From Scybalomonas sp905214925 (GTDB taxonomy: Bacteria > Bacillota > Clostridia > Lachnospirales > Lachnospiraceae): 64,000 nt of DNA. The notes under the pieces are model-generated. The model saw nothing but the letters and a program-made list of their open reading frames with translations, ran no database searches and had not been told where the DNA came from. The DNA lies in NCBI GenBank assembly GCA_905214925.1, contig CAJMOB010000013.1, positions 1-64,000 on the forward strand, written 5' to 3'. Of this stretch, positions 43,890-53,520 are shown piece after piece. Both the position numbers and the translations under genes were made by a program. Position 1 is the stretch's first letter, and the number at the start of each line of letters is the position of its first letter.

Positions 43890-45224
43890 ATGTCATATGT
43901 AGATGAGGTAATGGAACTTGTAGTGAAAAAAAATCCAGGAGAAGCGGAGTTTCATCAAGCAGCAAAAGAAGTATTAGAATCTATTCGTCCAGTGATTGAA
44001 GCAAAAGAAGACTTCTATAGAAGAGAAGCATTGCTTGAAAGAATAGTAGAGCCAGAAAGACAAATTAAATTCCGTGTGCCTTGGGTTGATGACAAAGGCC
44101 AAGTGCAGGTAAATACAGGCTACCGCGTACAGTTTAATAGTGCAATTGGACCTTATAAAGGAGGACTCCGTTTGCACCCATCTGTTAATACAAGCATTAT
44201 TAAATTTTTAGGATTCGAACAGATCTTTAAAAACTCTTTAACAGGACTTCCTATCGGTGGAGGTAAAGGTGGTTCTGACTTCGATCCAAAAGGAAAATCT
44301 GATAGAGAAGTTATGGCATTTTGTCAAAGCTTTATTACAGAGCTTTATAAATATATCGGGGCTGATACAGACGTTCCAGCTGGTGACATCGGAACAGGAG
44401 CTAGAGAAATCGGTTATATGTATGGACAGTATAAAAGATTAACTGGCTTATACGAAGGTGTGTTAACAGGAAAAGGTCTTACATATGGTGGTTCTTTAGC
44501 GAGAACAGAAGCGACAGGATACGGCTTATTATATTTAACAGATGAAATGTTAAAAATGAACGGAAAAGAAATCGCTGGTAAAACAGTAGCAGTATCCGGT
44601 TCTGGAAATGTTGCTATCTATGCTATGGAAAAAGCTTACGAATTAGGTGCAAAACCAGTTACTTGTAGCGATTCTACAGGTTGGGTATATGATCCAGAAG
44701 GCATCGACTTAGCTGCTGTTAAGGAAATCAAAGAAGTAAAACGTGGAAGATTAACAGAATATAAAAACTATCGTCCAAATGCAGAATATCATGATGGAAA
44801 AGGAGTATGGACTGTAAAAGTTGATATCGCTCTTCCTTGTGCAACTCAAAATGAATTAGATTTAGAAGATGCAAAAACATTAGTGGCAAATGGTGTTATG
44901 GCAGTAGCGGAAGGTGCCAATATGCCTTCTACATTAGAAGCAACGGAATACTTCCAAAAAAATGGAGTATTATTTGCTCCTGCAAAAGCTGCAAATGCTG
45001 GTGGGGTTGCTACTTCTGCTCTTGAAATGTCTCAAAATAGTGAACGTTTAAGCTGGACATTTGAAGAAGTTGATGCAAAATTAAAAGGAATTATGGTAAA
45101 TATTTGTCACAATATGGCAGATGCTGCTAAGAGATATGGCTTTGAAGGTGATTATGTAAAAGGTGCTAACATTGCAGGCTTTGAAAAAGTAGCAGAAGCT
45201 ATGATTGCACAAGGCGTTTGCTAG
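43890..45224 (+). CDS. gdhA: NADP-type glutamate dehydrogenase
   Basis: GdhA assimilates ammonium by reductive amination of 2-oxoglutarate. The 444-residue length and hexameric small-type sequence are typical. Present are the substrate block GPYKGGLRLHPSVN (Lys90), the catalytic Lys126 in LPIGGGKGGSDFDPKG, the DVPAGDIGTG segment and the nucleotide fold GSGNVAIYAMEKA with the C-terminal ANAGGVATSALEM. The sequence is close to the clostridial NADP-dependent type, but cofactor choice is inferred. It has its own promoter and an elaborate terminator. Confidence 0.95.
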   Translation: MSYVDEVMELVVKKNPGEAEFHQAAKEVLESIRPVIEAKEDFYRREALLERIVEPERQIKFRVPWVDDKGQVQVNTGYRVQFNSAIGPYKGGLRLHPSVNTSIIKFLGFEQIFKNSLTGLPIGGGKGGSDFDPKGKSDREVMAFCQSFITELYKYIGADTDVPAGDIGTGAREIGYMYGQYKRLTGLYEGVLTGKGLTYGGSLARTEATGYGLLYLTDEMLKMNGKEIAGKTVAVSGSGNVAIYAMEKAYELGAKPVTCSDSTGWVYDPEGIDLAAVKEIKEVKRGRLTEYKNYRPNAEYHDGKGVWTVKVDIALPCATQNELDLEDAKTLVANGVMAVAEGANMPSTLEATEYFQKNGVLFAPAKAANAGGVATSALEMSQNSERLSWTFEEVDAKLKGIMVNICHNMADAAKRYGFEGDYVKGANIAGFEKVAEAMIAQGVC

Positions 45225-45260
45225 TTAAAACGATTGATTATTATTTATTTATAAATAAAA

Positions 45261-45365
45261 AAGAGATTGTGTAGGAAAAATCTATTTCATAATGGAAAAA
45301 ATTTGCGAAAATAAGCGAATGTCATTATGGGAAAAGAAGAGGTTTTTATGCAATCTCTTTTTTTA
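45261..45365 (+). terminator. Long nested terminator after gdhA
   Basis: AAGAGATTG (45261-45269) pairs with CAATCTCTT (45351-45359) across a loop with an inner CATAATG/CATTATG stem, followed by T8. Confidence 0.85.
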
Positions 45366-45483
45366 GTTTTTTTTAATAGTTATATCATAGTATTCAATAC
45401 AAATTTATGTTAGAATATGCTTTAGATAACTTTTTCCAAGAGAGTGGATAAAGCCGTAAAGAGAGCGAAGGAGAAGTAGTGAG

Positions 45484-46446
45484 ATGAGGAATTTTGCAAT
45501 TACTACAGATTCAAATTCTGATTTGTCAAAAGATTATATTGACAAAAATCATATCGGGGTAATCCCTTATTTTTATGAGATTGACCATGTAGTATATGGG
45601 GAGAGAGTCAGTTTGCGATTAAGCGACTTTTACAAGAAAATTCAATCAGGCAGTGTTCCAAAAATCATGAATTGTAACGTGGAACGAATCAAAGAGGTAT
45701 TTCGAAGCTATTTGGAAGAAGGACTGGATATTTTGCATATTGGAACAACCTATTGTTTTAATTCTAGTTATGACAATCTTCATAAGGCAATCGAAGAGTT
45801 GCGAGAAGAATATCCAATTGCGAGAATTATTGAGTTAGATTCAAGAAGCATTTCCATGGGACTTGGACTTATGATAACCAGCGCAGTTGCTATGAAGAAA
45901 AATGGGCGAACGATGGATGAGATTATCGATTGGATCGAACGAAGTAGAACAGGCTTTTGGGCAGTCTTTTTTCTTTCCGATCTCTCTTATTTGTCAAGAA
46001 TTGGAATTATGACAGAGAAAGAGGCTCTTCTTCATCGTGTTTTGCGAAGAAATCCTGTATTGGTGATGAATGAAAATGGTTTTTGTCAAAAAGTGAAGGA
46101 TATGAAAAACAATAAAAAAACATTTGCAAAAATGATACGAGTGATGGAACGTCGCCTTGGAATGATGAGAGATAAATCTTTACAGTTTTGTATTTTACAT
46201 GGAGATGCGCCAGAACAGGCAAAAAATGCAGCAGCCTATTTAACAAGGCGTTATCCACGATCATCTGTTTTAATTCAGACAGCAAATCCTGATATGGGAG
46301 CTAGATTTGGAAAAGGAACCATTGGCATTTGCTTAATGGGAGAATATCATGATAACACAGGAGGAAGAGATGGTCAAAAGAAACAAAAGGTCGATTCTAG
46401 AAGGGACCAATCAATCCGATTTAGAAAATGGGATTCGTCTCAATAA
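45484..46446 (+). CDS. DegV-family fatty-acid-binding protein with extended C-terminus
   Basis: The protein has DegV motifs: TTDSNSDL near the start, a GTTYCFNSSYDN lipid-binding block, LDSRSISMGLGL and the terminal GARFGKGTIGICLMGE. DegV proteins bind fatty acids; some act as FakB in the fatty acid kinase system, but no FakA is seen. The family normally ends at MGE, whereas this frame continues about 32 residues (HDNTGGRDGQ...) and overlaps the next gene by 77 bp. TGA and TAA codons lie in the other frames right after MGE, so one indel could explain the extension. Confidence 0.88.
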   Translation: MRNFAITTDSNSDLSKDYIDKNHIGVIPYFYEIDHVVYGERVSLRLSDFYKKIQSGSVPKIMNCNVERIKEVFRSYLEEGLDILHIGTTYCFNSSYDNLHKAIEELREEYPIARIIELDSRSISMGLGLMITSAVAMKKNGRTMDEIIDWIERSRTGFWAVFFLSDLSYLSRIGIMTEKEALLHRVLRRNPVLVMNENGFCQKVKDMKNNKKTFAKMIRVMERRLGMMRDKSLQFCILHGDAPEQAKNAAAYLTRRYPRSSVLIQTANPDMGARFGKGTIGICLMGEYHDNTGGRDGQKKQKVDSRRDQSIRFRKWDSSQ

Positions 46447-47191
46447 ATATTTGAGTGATTCGGGCGTATGTTCTAGAAGACAGGCAGATCATTTAATTGA
46501 ACTGGGAAAAGTAAAAATTGATGGAAAAGTAGCTGTTACAGGTACAAGAGTACAAAAAGGACAAAAAGTTACGGTGGATGGAAAACCTATTCAACAAGAA
46601 GAGAAGCTTGTTTTAATCGCCTTTCATAAGCCGAGAGGAATTGTATGTACGGCAGAAAAAAGAGAAAAAAATAATATTATTGATTATATCAATTATCCAA
46701 CAAGAATTTATCCTGTCGGTCGGCTTGATAAAGAATCAGAAGGTATTATTTTATTGACAAATCATGGAGAATTGGCAAATCGCATTTGTAAAGCGCGCTA
46801 TTATCACGAGAAAGAATATATTGTAACGGTAAATAAGCCGATTACCGATTCTTTTCTAAAAAAAATGTCAGAAGGAGTTCCTATTCTTGGAACGATCACA
46901 AGACCTTGTAAAGTGAAAAAAGAAGGAACATATACCTTTCGTATTATTTTGACACAGGGCTTAAATCGTCAGATTCGTAGAATGTGTGAATATTTGGGAT
47001 ATCAGGTGACAATATTAAAAAGGATTCGAGTGATGAATGTAGAGCTTGGGGATTTAAAAGTTGGAACCTATCGCGATGTGATGGGGAAAGAATTAAATGA
47101 GCTGAATAAAATGTTGTCAAAGGAGAGAGAGAATGGAACAAAAGTTAGCACGAATCAAAGAACTAATAAAAATTCTAAACGACGCAAGTAA
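46370..47191 (+). CDS. RluF/RsuA-type 23S rRNA pseudouridine synthase
   Basis: The 273-residue protein starts with an S4 RNA-binding domain (NKYLSDSGVCSRRQADHLIE), followed by the catalytic domain with PVGRLDKESEGIILLTN, where the Asp of the RLD motif attacks uridine, and QGLNRQIRRMCEYLGY. These features place it with RluF/RluB-type enzymes, which modify 23S rRNA. The ATG at 46370 has AGGAGG; upstream in-frame ATG codons lack a site. It overlaps degV by 77 bp and ligA by 59 bp, implying coupling. Confidence 0.92.
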   Translation: MVKRNKRSILEGTNQSDLENGIRLNKYLSDSGVCSRRQADHLIELGKVKIDGKVAVTGTRVQKGQKVTVDGKPIQQEEKLVLIAFHKPRGIVCTAEKREKNNIIDYINYPTRIYPVGRLDKESEGIILLTNHGELANRICKARYYHEKEYIVTVNKPITDSFLKKMSEGVPILGTITRPCKVKKEGTYTFRIILTQGLNRQIRRMCEYLGYQVTILKRIRVMNVELGDLKVGTYRDVMGKELNELNKMLSKERENGTKVSTNQRTNKNSKRRK

Positions 47192-49100
47192 GGCCTATTA
47201 TCAAGAAGATAGAGAAATTATGAGCAATTTAGAATATGATGCTCTTTATGATGAACTAGTGGCATTGGAAAAAGAAACAGGAACGGTTTATGCCAATAGC
47301 CCAACGGTTCAAGTTGGTTATGAGCTTCTTAGTGAGTTGGTAAAAGAAAGACATAGTTCTCCAATGCTTTCTCTTGATAAGACAAAAGATGTGGGTAATT
47401 TAAAAGATTGGTTAGGGGCTCAAGAAGGAATTCTCTCTTGGAAATTAGATGGACTTACTATCGTTTTAACCTATGAAAATGGAGTGCTTCAAAAGGCAGT
47501 CACTCGAGGAAATGGAGAGATTGGTGAAGTAATTACTAATAATGCCAAGACATTTGTGAATTTGCCAAAACAGATCTCTTATACAGGAAAAATGGTGCTT
47601 CGAGGAGAAGCAGTTATTAAATATTCTGACTTTGAGAAAATCAATGCAGAGATTGAAGATGTAGAATCAAAGTATAAAAATCCAAGAAATTTATGTAGTG
47701 GTTCTGTTCGTCAATTAAATAATGAAATTACAGCCAAGAGAAATGTACATTTTTTTGCCTTTAGTCTTGTAGAAGCAGAAGGCGTTGATTTTAAAAATTC
47801 CATTGAACAACAGTTGTTATTTTTAAAGCAACAAGGATTTGAGGTGGTAGAATATCAGAGAGTGACAAAAGATACTATTGAAGAAGTTGTTTTATGGTTT
47901 TCGGAACATATTGCACAAAATGACTTTCCATCGGATGGGCTTGTTCTTATTTATGATGATATTTCCTATGGAAAAAACCTTGGAAGAACGGCGAAATTCC
48001 CAAGGGATTCTATCGCTTTTAAATGGGCCGATGAGTTAGCAAAGACCACATTGACAGAAATTGAGTGGAGTCCTTCTAGAACAGGTTTAATTAATCCAGT
48101 AGCGATTTTTGAGCCTGTAGAGCTAGAAGGAACAACGGTGAGCAGAGCGAGTTTACACAATATTAGTATCGTAGAGAATTTAAAGCTTGGAATTGGAGAT
48201 TGTATTACTGTTTATAAAGCGAATATGATCATTCCACAGGTAGCGGAAAACTTAACAAAGAGTGGAAAAATAGCAATTCCAGAGCATTGTCCTGCATGTG
48301 GTGGCAAGACGAAAATTCAAGATGTAAATGGGGTTCGCTCTTTATATTGTACCAATGAGTTTTGTTCGGCAAAAAAAATAAAATTATTTAGTCATTTTGT
48401 ATCAAGAGATGCTATGAATATCGATGGCTTGTCAGAAATGACATTAAATAAATTCATTGAACAAGGATTTTTAAAAGAACTTTATGATCTCTTCTCATTA
48501 GAACAATATAAAGAACAGATTTTAGAATTAGAAGGGTTTGGACAACGTTCTTATGATAAATTGATAGAATCCATTCAAAAGGCAAGAATGACGACGCTTC
48601 CTCGCTTTATTTATAGTTTAGGTATTCCAAATATCGGATTGTCTAATGCAAAAATGATTTGCAAACAGTATCAGTATCAATTGGAACCATTAAAAAAGGC
48701 AACCGTAGAAGAACTTGTTTGTATTGATGGAATTGGAGAAGTGATTGCAAAGAGCATTTGTGATTACTTTGAAAATGAACATAATGAGAAAGTCATTACT
48801 GCATTGTTAAAAGAAATTACAATCGAAGAACCAATAAAAGAGCAAAACTTGGAATTAAAAATGGAGGGTCTTACTTTTGGTATTACTGGATCTGTAGAGC
48901 GGTTCAAAAACCGAAATGAGGTCAAGGCAGTAATTGAAGAGCTCGGTGGAAAAGTGACAGGAAGTGTAACAAGTAAAACCAATTATTTGATTAACAATGA
49001 TAATACATCTAGTTCTTCTAAAAATAAAAAAGCAAAAGAGCTAGGAATCCCAATTATTACAGAAGAGGAATTCATCAATCAATTTCAAATAACAATATAA
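47133..49100 (+). CDS. ligA: NAD+-dependent DNA ligase
   Basis: LigA seals nicks using NAD+. The 655-residue protein has the Ia/adenylation region with the catalytic Lys104 in WKLDG, the OB fold, a C4 zinc finger (CPAC...C...C), helix-hairpin-helix repeats and a C-terminal BRCT domain (TFGITGSVERF onward). It starts 59 bp inside the end of the pseudouridine synthase gene, after AAAGGAGAGAG. The KLDG motif is the usual one; the sequence around it is somewhat atypical (EGILSWKLDG). A perfect terminator follows. Confidence 0.95.
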   Translation: MEQKLARIKELIKILNDASKAYYQEDREIMSNLEYDALYDELVALEKETGTVYANSPTVQVGYELLSELVKERHSSPMLSLDKTKDVGNLKDWLGAQEGILSWKLDGLTIVLTYENGVLQKAVTRGNGEIGEVITNNAKTFVNLPKQISYTGKMVLRGEAVIKYSDFEKINAEIEDVESKYKNPRNLCSGSVRQLNNEITAKRNVHFFAFSLVEAEGVDFKNSIEQQLLFLKQQGFEVVEYQRVTKDTIEEVVLWFSEHIAQNDFPSDGLVLIYDDISYGKNLGRTAKFPRDSIAFKWADELAKTTLTEIEWSPSRTGLINPVAIFEPVELEGTTVSRASLHNISIVENLKLGIGDCITVYKANMIIPQVAENLTKSGKIAIPEHCPACGGKTKIQDVNGVRSLYCTNEFCSAKKIKLFSHFVSRDAMNIDGLSEMTLNKFIEQGFLKELYDLFSLEQYKEQILELEGFGQRSYDKLIESIQKARMTTLPRFIYSLGIPNIGLSNAKMICKQYQYQLEPLKKATVEELVCIDGIGEVIAKSICDYFENEHNEKVITALLKEITIEEPIKEQNLELKMEGLTFGITGSVERFKNRNEVKAVIEELGGKVTGSVTSKTNYLINNDNTSSSSKNKKAKELGIPIITEEEFINQFQITI

Positions 49101-49107
49101 ATATAGT

Positions 49108-49154
49108 AAGGACTATCGCAGAATCGAGCGTTTCGTTTGCGATAGTCCTTTTTT
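49108..49154. terminator. Terminator between ligA and the convergent flippase
   Basis: AAGGACTATCGCA (49108-49120) pairs perfectly with 49138-49150, followed by T6; A/T-rich flanks permit action on both strands. Confidence 0.92.
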
Positions 49155-49162
49155 CATTATTT

Positions 49163-50659
49163 TTATTTTGTAAAATCTTTATGAGCAAAAAGTGCAACTC
49201 CTAATATTACTGAACAGCCATAAATGCCACATTTAAAAAAGAGTTGGTATAAATTGTTGATATTGGGAAGAATAAGATAGCTAATTCCTCCAGAGATACA
49301 AGCAATGCACGCGGGCTTTATCAAAGCCACATAAGGTTCAAAAGAGAGCCTTGTTTCGGTTAAAATAACAATAAGATGAAGGGCGATTAAAATTAAATCA
49401 CTTGCCATAAGTCCCCATAAGTATCCTGTAATTCCATAGCGAGGAATTGTATAAATAACAAAGAATAAAATGACTCCAGAAGAGATCATGTTGTGGAGAA
49501 AGGTTTTGCTCGTTTTTCCAAGACCATTTAAAATACTGGATAAAGTTGTTGTTAAATATGTAAAAGGACAAATAAGTGCCATCATAAAAAGCAATTCTCC
49601 TGCGGAACGGCTATGAAAAATAAAATAACCCAATTCTTTTCCATAAAATAAGAAAAGGAAACAAGAAAAAATACCAATGAGTATGCTATAGTAAATGCTT
49701 TTTGAAGAAGCTTTACAAATCAAATCTTTTTGTTTCCTAGCTTTTGCAGAAGAAATGGTAGGCAAAAGCATGACGGATAAGGAATTGGTAATAGCAGAAG
49801 GAAAGAAGATAAATGGCATAACCATTCCTGTTAAAATTCCATATACCTCTAAGGAAACATCTTTATTATGATAAAAAGTAAGAAAAGCAGAAGGAATTAA
49901 GACAGCTTCTGCACTTTGCAACAATGTAAGGACAAGGCGATTGGAAGTGAGAGGAATACTGTCGTGAAGAAGCTCCTTTGCCAGTTTTTTATAAGTAAGG
50001 GGAGCTGGTTCGTCAAAACACCGTTCTTTTCGTTCTCGATATAAAAATAAAGCGACAAGAAAGAAAAAAGAACCAATTTCTCCTACTGCCATTCCAAATA
50101 CCGCCACTTCAGCGTGAGCTTTTTGATTGGAAAAGAGAGTGACGGATAATGCATAAATACTTCCAACACGGATCAATTGCTCAATGAGCTGAGTGGAAGC
50201 AGGAAGTAAGGAGTTTGTCATTCCTAATTCATAGCCTAAAATGCAAGCCTTAATGGAGACAAACGGAAGGGCAAAAGAAATAATTTTTAAACAAATAGCA
50301 CAAGCGGGCTCGTTTAAAATAGAACTACTAATGGGTGTTGCAAAAAAATAAAGGATTCCATAGGCCACAAGAGAAAGGGAAAAGGAAAAAGAAATTCCTG
50401 TTAGCAGTACCTTATGGCGTAATTTTGGACGGTTTGGCGGGCAAGAGGCGATCATTCTAGAAATCGAAGTTTCGATCCCTTGACAACAAATGCTAAAACA
50501 AAGTAAGTAGACAGGAAAAATCAGTTGATAAATTCCGACTTCTTTTGCGCCAATGAAACGAGAGAGAAAAATTCTGTTATAAAAACCTAAAATACGGGAT
50601 AAAAATCCAGCAACTGTTAAAATTAACGTGCCTTTAATGAGAGGATTCTTTATTTTCAT
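49163..50659 (-). CDS. SpoVB-like flippase (MVF/PST superfamily)
   Basis: The 498-residue membrane protein has about 14 helices and the SpoVB/MurJ-like opening NPLIKGTLILTVAGFLSRILGF. SpoVB-type proteins flip lipid-linked precursors across the membrane for wall or spore cortex synthesis. The frame continues 14 codons upstream (to 50701), but the start at 50659 matches SpoVB proteins; its ribosome site is weak, so the longer form remains possible. It is convergent with ligA and divergent from the isc genes. Confidence 0.85.
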   Translation of the reverse strand: MKIKNPLIKGTLILTVAGFLSRILGFYNRIFLSRFIGAKEVGIYQLIFPVYLLCFSICCQGIETSISRMIASCPPNRPKLRHKVLLTGISFSFSLSLVAYGILYFFATPISSSILNEPACAICLKIISFALPFVSIKACILGYELGMTNSLLPASTQLIEQLIRVGSIYALSVTLFSNQKAHAEVAVFGMAVGEIGSFFFLVALFLYRERKERCFDEPAPLTYKKLAKELLHDSIPLTSNRLVLTLLQSAEAVLIPSAFLTFYHNKDVSLEVYGILTGMVMPFIFFPSAITNSLSVMLLPTISSAKARKQKDLICKASSKSIYYSILIGIFSCFLFLFYGKELGYFIFHSRSAGELLFMMALICPFTYLTTTLSSILNGLGKTSKTFLHNMISSGVILFFVIYTIPRYGITGYLWGLMASDLILIALHLIVILTETRLSFEPYVALIKPACIACISGGISYLILPNINNLYQLFFKCGIYGCSVILGVALFAHKDFTK

Positions 50660-50759
50660 AAAATGCCTAAAAAGTCTTTTTGTAAACATATGTGAAAACA
50701 TGAGAAACTATGCGAAATGTATTTTTTCAAATACATATAAGATCTTAACAGAGAAACGG

Positions 50760-50820
50760 TTGACAGAATCTGATTCCAGTGATATTATACTAACATAAAG
50801 TTGACAAAAATAGTCGGGAT
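50760..50820 (+). promoter_or_regulatory. Promoter and probable Rrf2/IscR site before iscR
   Basis: TTGACA (50760-50765) and TATTAT (50783-50788) are 17 nt apart. Downstream GTTGACAAAAATAGTCGGGAT (50800-50820) forms the inverted repeat GAC-N7-GTC seen in Rrf2-type operators. Autorepression of the isc genes by the cluster-loaded regulator is inferred. Confidence 0.65.
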
Positions 50821-50932
50821 TAAATCCATCATTAAAATAACGATTCAATTTTTTAATCATATCATACTTATAGTAGAGATGACAAGAAAAATTTTGATGA
50901 TGCCGACAAATTTTTTAGAAGGGAGGCGCTGC

Positions 50933-51391
50933 ATGAAAATATCCACAAAAGGACGATACGGTCTTAGAGCCATTGTTGATATAGCATTAAATGGTGAGAA
51001 AGATGCGGTATCCATAAGCAGTATTTCAGAACGACAATCGATTTCTGTCAGCTACTTAGAACAGCTTTTGGCAAAGCTTAGAAAAGCGGAGTTAATTAAG
51101 AGTATTCGAGGAGCTCAAGGAGGCTATCGTTTAAATAGACCAGCGGAGGAAATTTCTGTTGGAGCCGTTTTAAGAGCGTTAGAGGGAGATTTAAGACCAG
51201 TTGATTGTTCTGAACTCTCTGAAGAAGGTGAAGGCGGGTGCGAAAGTGCAAATTTTTGCGTAACTAAGTATGTATGGCAGAAGATGAATGATAGTATTAA
51301 TGATACGGTTAATCATATTTCCATTCATGAATTGGTGGAAGAAGCAAAAATGACACCTGCTTATAAAAGCACAAGAGATTGTGAAAAATAG
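50933..51391 (+). CDS. iscR: Rrf2/IscR-type Fe-S regulator
   Basis: The 152-residue Rrf2 protein has the winged helix MKISTKGRYGLRAIVDIAL and the recognition helix SVSYLEQLLAKLRKAEL. Three cysteines, Cys92, Cys103 and Cys109, match the cluster-binding set of IscR proteins, though the first spacing is longer than in E. coli. It likely senses Fe-S supply and represses the downstream iscS and iscU. GGGAGG precedes the ATG at 50933; an upstream in-frame ATG has no site. The 5' leader is long (145 nt). Confidence 0.9.
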   Translation: MKISTKGRYGLRAIVDIALNGEKDAVSISSISERQSISVSYLEQLLAKLRKAELIKSIRGAQGGYRLNRPAEEISVGAVLRALEGDLRPVDCSELSEEGEGGCESANFCVTKYVWQKMNDSINDTVNHISIHELVEEAKMTPAYKSTRDCEK

Positions 51392-51499
51392 TCGTAAGAC
51401 GTAATTTATATAAAATAGTTTGAATCTTTCATATACTTTCGTATATAAAATGATAGAATAAGTAGAGCAAGAGATTGCAGAAATAGGAGTGATAGTAGC

Positions 51500-52684
51500 A
51501 TGGATAAAAAAGTAATTTATTTAGATCACGCGGCAACAACACCAGCAAGACCAGAAGTTGTAGAGGCAATGCTTCCATATTTTACAGAGAAGTTTGGAAA
51601 TCCATCTAGTGTATATAGTTTCGCATCAGACAATAAAAATGTGATTACAGACGTAAGAGAGCAAATTGCAAACACACTTGGTGCTAAAACAGAAGAAATC
51701 TATTTTACTGCAGGTGGTAGTGAGTCCGATAACTGGGCGTTAAAGGCAACTGCAGAAGCTTATGAGAATAAAGGAAAGCATATTATTACAACAAAAATTG
51801 AACATCATGCAATTCTTCATACAGCAGAGTATTTAGAAAAACAAAGAGGGTTTGAAGTAACTTATCTTGATGTAGATGAAAATGGTTTTGTTCGTCTTGA
51901 TGATTTAAAAGCGGCAATTCGTCCAGATACTATTTTAATTTCTATTATGTTTGCAAATAATGAAATTGGAACAATTGAGCCAGTGAAAGAAATCGGTGCG
52001 ATTGCAAAAGAACATGGAATTTTATTCCATACAGATGCGGTACAAGCTTACGGACAAATTCCAATTAATGTAGATGAATGTAACATTGATATGTTAAGCG
52101 CCAGTGGCCATAAATTAAATGGACCAAAAGGAATCGGTTTCCTCTATATTCGTAAAGGGGTAAAAATTCGTTCCTTTGTTCACGGTGGTGCTCAGGAAAG
52201 AAAACGCCGTGCAGGAACAGCCAATGTGACAGGAATTGTTGGATTAGGAAAAGCAGTTGAAATTGCATTTGCTACAATGGAAGAACGTACAAAGAAAGAA
52301 ATTGAGTTACGCGATCATTTAATTAATCGTATTTTAACAGAAATTCCATATACAAGATTAAATGGAGATCGTGTCAATCGTCTTCCAAACAACGTAAATA
52401 TTAGTTTCCAATTCATCGAAGGAGAATCTCTGTTAATTATGCTTGATATGAATGGAATTTGTGGTTCTAGCGGTTCTGCTTGTACATCAGGCTCTCTTGA
52501 TCCATCCCATGTATTATTAGCAATTGGACTCCCACATGAAATTGCACATGGTTCTTTAAGATTGACATTAGGTGATGAAAATACAATGGAAGAGATCGAT
52601 TATGTTGTTGATAAATTAAAAGAAATTGTATCAAGACTTCGTTCTATGTCTCCATTATATGAAGATTTTGTAAAAAAGAACTAA
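51500..52684 (+). CDS. iscS: Cysteine desulfurase IscS/NifS
   Basis: The PLP enzyme takes sulfur from cysteine for Fe-S assembly and tRNA thiolation. At 394 residues it has the PLP Lys205 in SASGHKLNGPKG and the catalytic Cys328 in SGSACTSGS on the flexible loop. The clostridial NifS subtype (MDKKVIYLDHAATT) is evident. It sits 108 nt after iscR and 48 nt before iscU, so a single transcript is likely. It would also feed MnmA, encoded 0.8 kb downstream. Confidence 0.96.
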   Translation: MDKKVIYLDHAATTPARPEVVEAMLPYFTEKFGNPSSVYSFASDNKNVITDVREQIANTLGAKTEEIYFTAGGSESDNWALKATAEAYENKGKHIITTKIEHHAILHTAEYLEKQRGFEVTYLDVDENGFVRLDDLKAAIRPDTILISIMFANNEIGTIEPVKEIGAIAKEHGILFHTDAVQAYGQIPINVDECNIDMLSASGHKLNGPKGIGFLYIRKGVKIRSFVHGGAQERKRRAGTANVTGIVGLGKAVEIAFATMEERTKKEIELRDHLINRILTEIPYTRLNGDRVNRLPNNVNISFQFIEGESLLIMLDMNGICGSSGSACTSGSLDPSHVLLAIGLPHEIAHGSLRLTLGDENTMEEIDYVVDKLKEIVSRLRSMSPLYEDFVKKN

Positions 52685-52732
52685 GAGAAATTGAAAATAA
52701 AAAAGGAATAGTAGATAAAGGAGTAAAATAGT

Positions 52733-53176
52733 ATGTATAGTGAAAAAGTAATGGATCATTTCCAAAACCCAAGAAATGTTGGAGAAATTGAAAATGCAAG
52801 TGGTGTAGGTACTGTTGGTAATGCAAAATGTGGAGATATTATGCGTGTTTACTTTGATATTGATGAAAATCAAGTGATTCGCGATGTAAAATTCAAAACA
52901 TTTGGTTGTGGTGCAGCTGTTGCAACAAGTAGTATGGCAACAGAACTTGTAAAAGGAAAAACAATCGAAGAAGCGATGAAAGTTACAAATAAAGCGGTTA
53001 TGGAAGCATTAGATGGACTTCCACCAGTAAAAGTACACTGTTCTTTATTAGCAGAAGAGGCAATTCATGCAGCTCTTTGGGATTATGCTCAAAAAAATGG
53101 TATTACAATCGAAGGTTTAGAAAAACCAAAGACAGACATTAGCGAGCATGAAGAAGAAGTAGAAGAAGAATACTAA
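52733..53176 (+). CDS. iscU: Fe-S scaffold IscU
   Basis: The 147-residue U-type scaffold has the three cluster cysteines Cys33 (AKCGD), Cys59 (FGCG) and Cys103 (KVHCS), with the Asp after Cys33. A long acidic tail (EHEEEVEEEY) is a Firmicute clostridial trait. It ends the iscR-iscS-iscU unit at a strong terminator. Confidence 0.95.
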   Translation: MYSEKVMDHFQNPRNVGEIENASGVGTVGNAKCGDIMRVYFDIDENQVIRDVKFKTFGCGAAVATSSMATELVKGKTIEEAMKVTNKAVMEALDGLPPVKVHCSLLAEEAIHAALWDYAQKNGITIEGLEKPKTDISEHEEEVEEEY

Positions 53177-53520
53177 AATTTATCGTATTCCTATATATAA
53201 TGGAAAAAGTTTCCTAAAAACAAAAAATCAGGAAGATCATTCTTTCCTATTAATAATCAGCTAAGCAAAATCTGTACAGGATAAAGGCATTGTTCTCTTT
53301 CTCTTGTACAGATTTTTTCTGTCGTTTATACGAAGACAACGAGTCATACAAAAGAATATAGGTTGCAACCTTTTTTTTGCTATGTTAGGATAAAATTGAT
53401 AAAAAAATATATGCAAACGATGGATAAACTTATTAGTAGGGAAACATTATTTTGTAAGAAGAGTTTAACAGAAAAAGCATAAAAAATAAATCATAAAAAA
53501 ATACAAAAGGAGAAAAAGAA
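53177..53520. other. Intergenic region between iscU and mnmA
   Basis: The 344 nt hold the iscU terminator (53267-53318) and GGTTGCAACC followed by T8 (53361-53378), which may form a second weak terminator or a protein site. No gene is seen. An A-rich run before mnmA has no clear -35/-10 pair. Confidence 0.6.
53267..53318 (+). terminator. Terminator after iscU
   Basis: AAAATCTGTACA (53267-53278) pairs perfectly with TGTACAGATTTT (53305-53316), followed by T residues. Confidence 0.9.
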
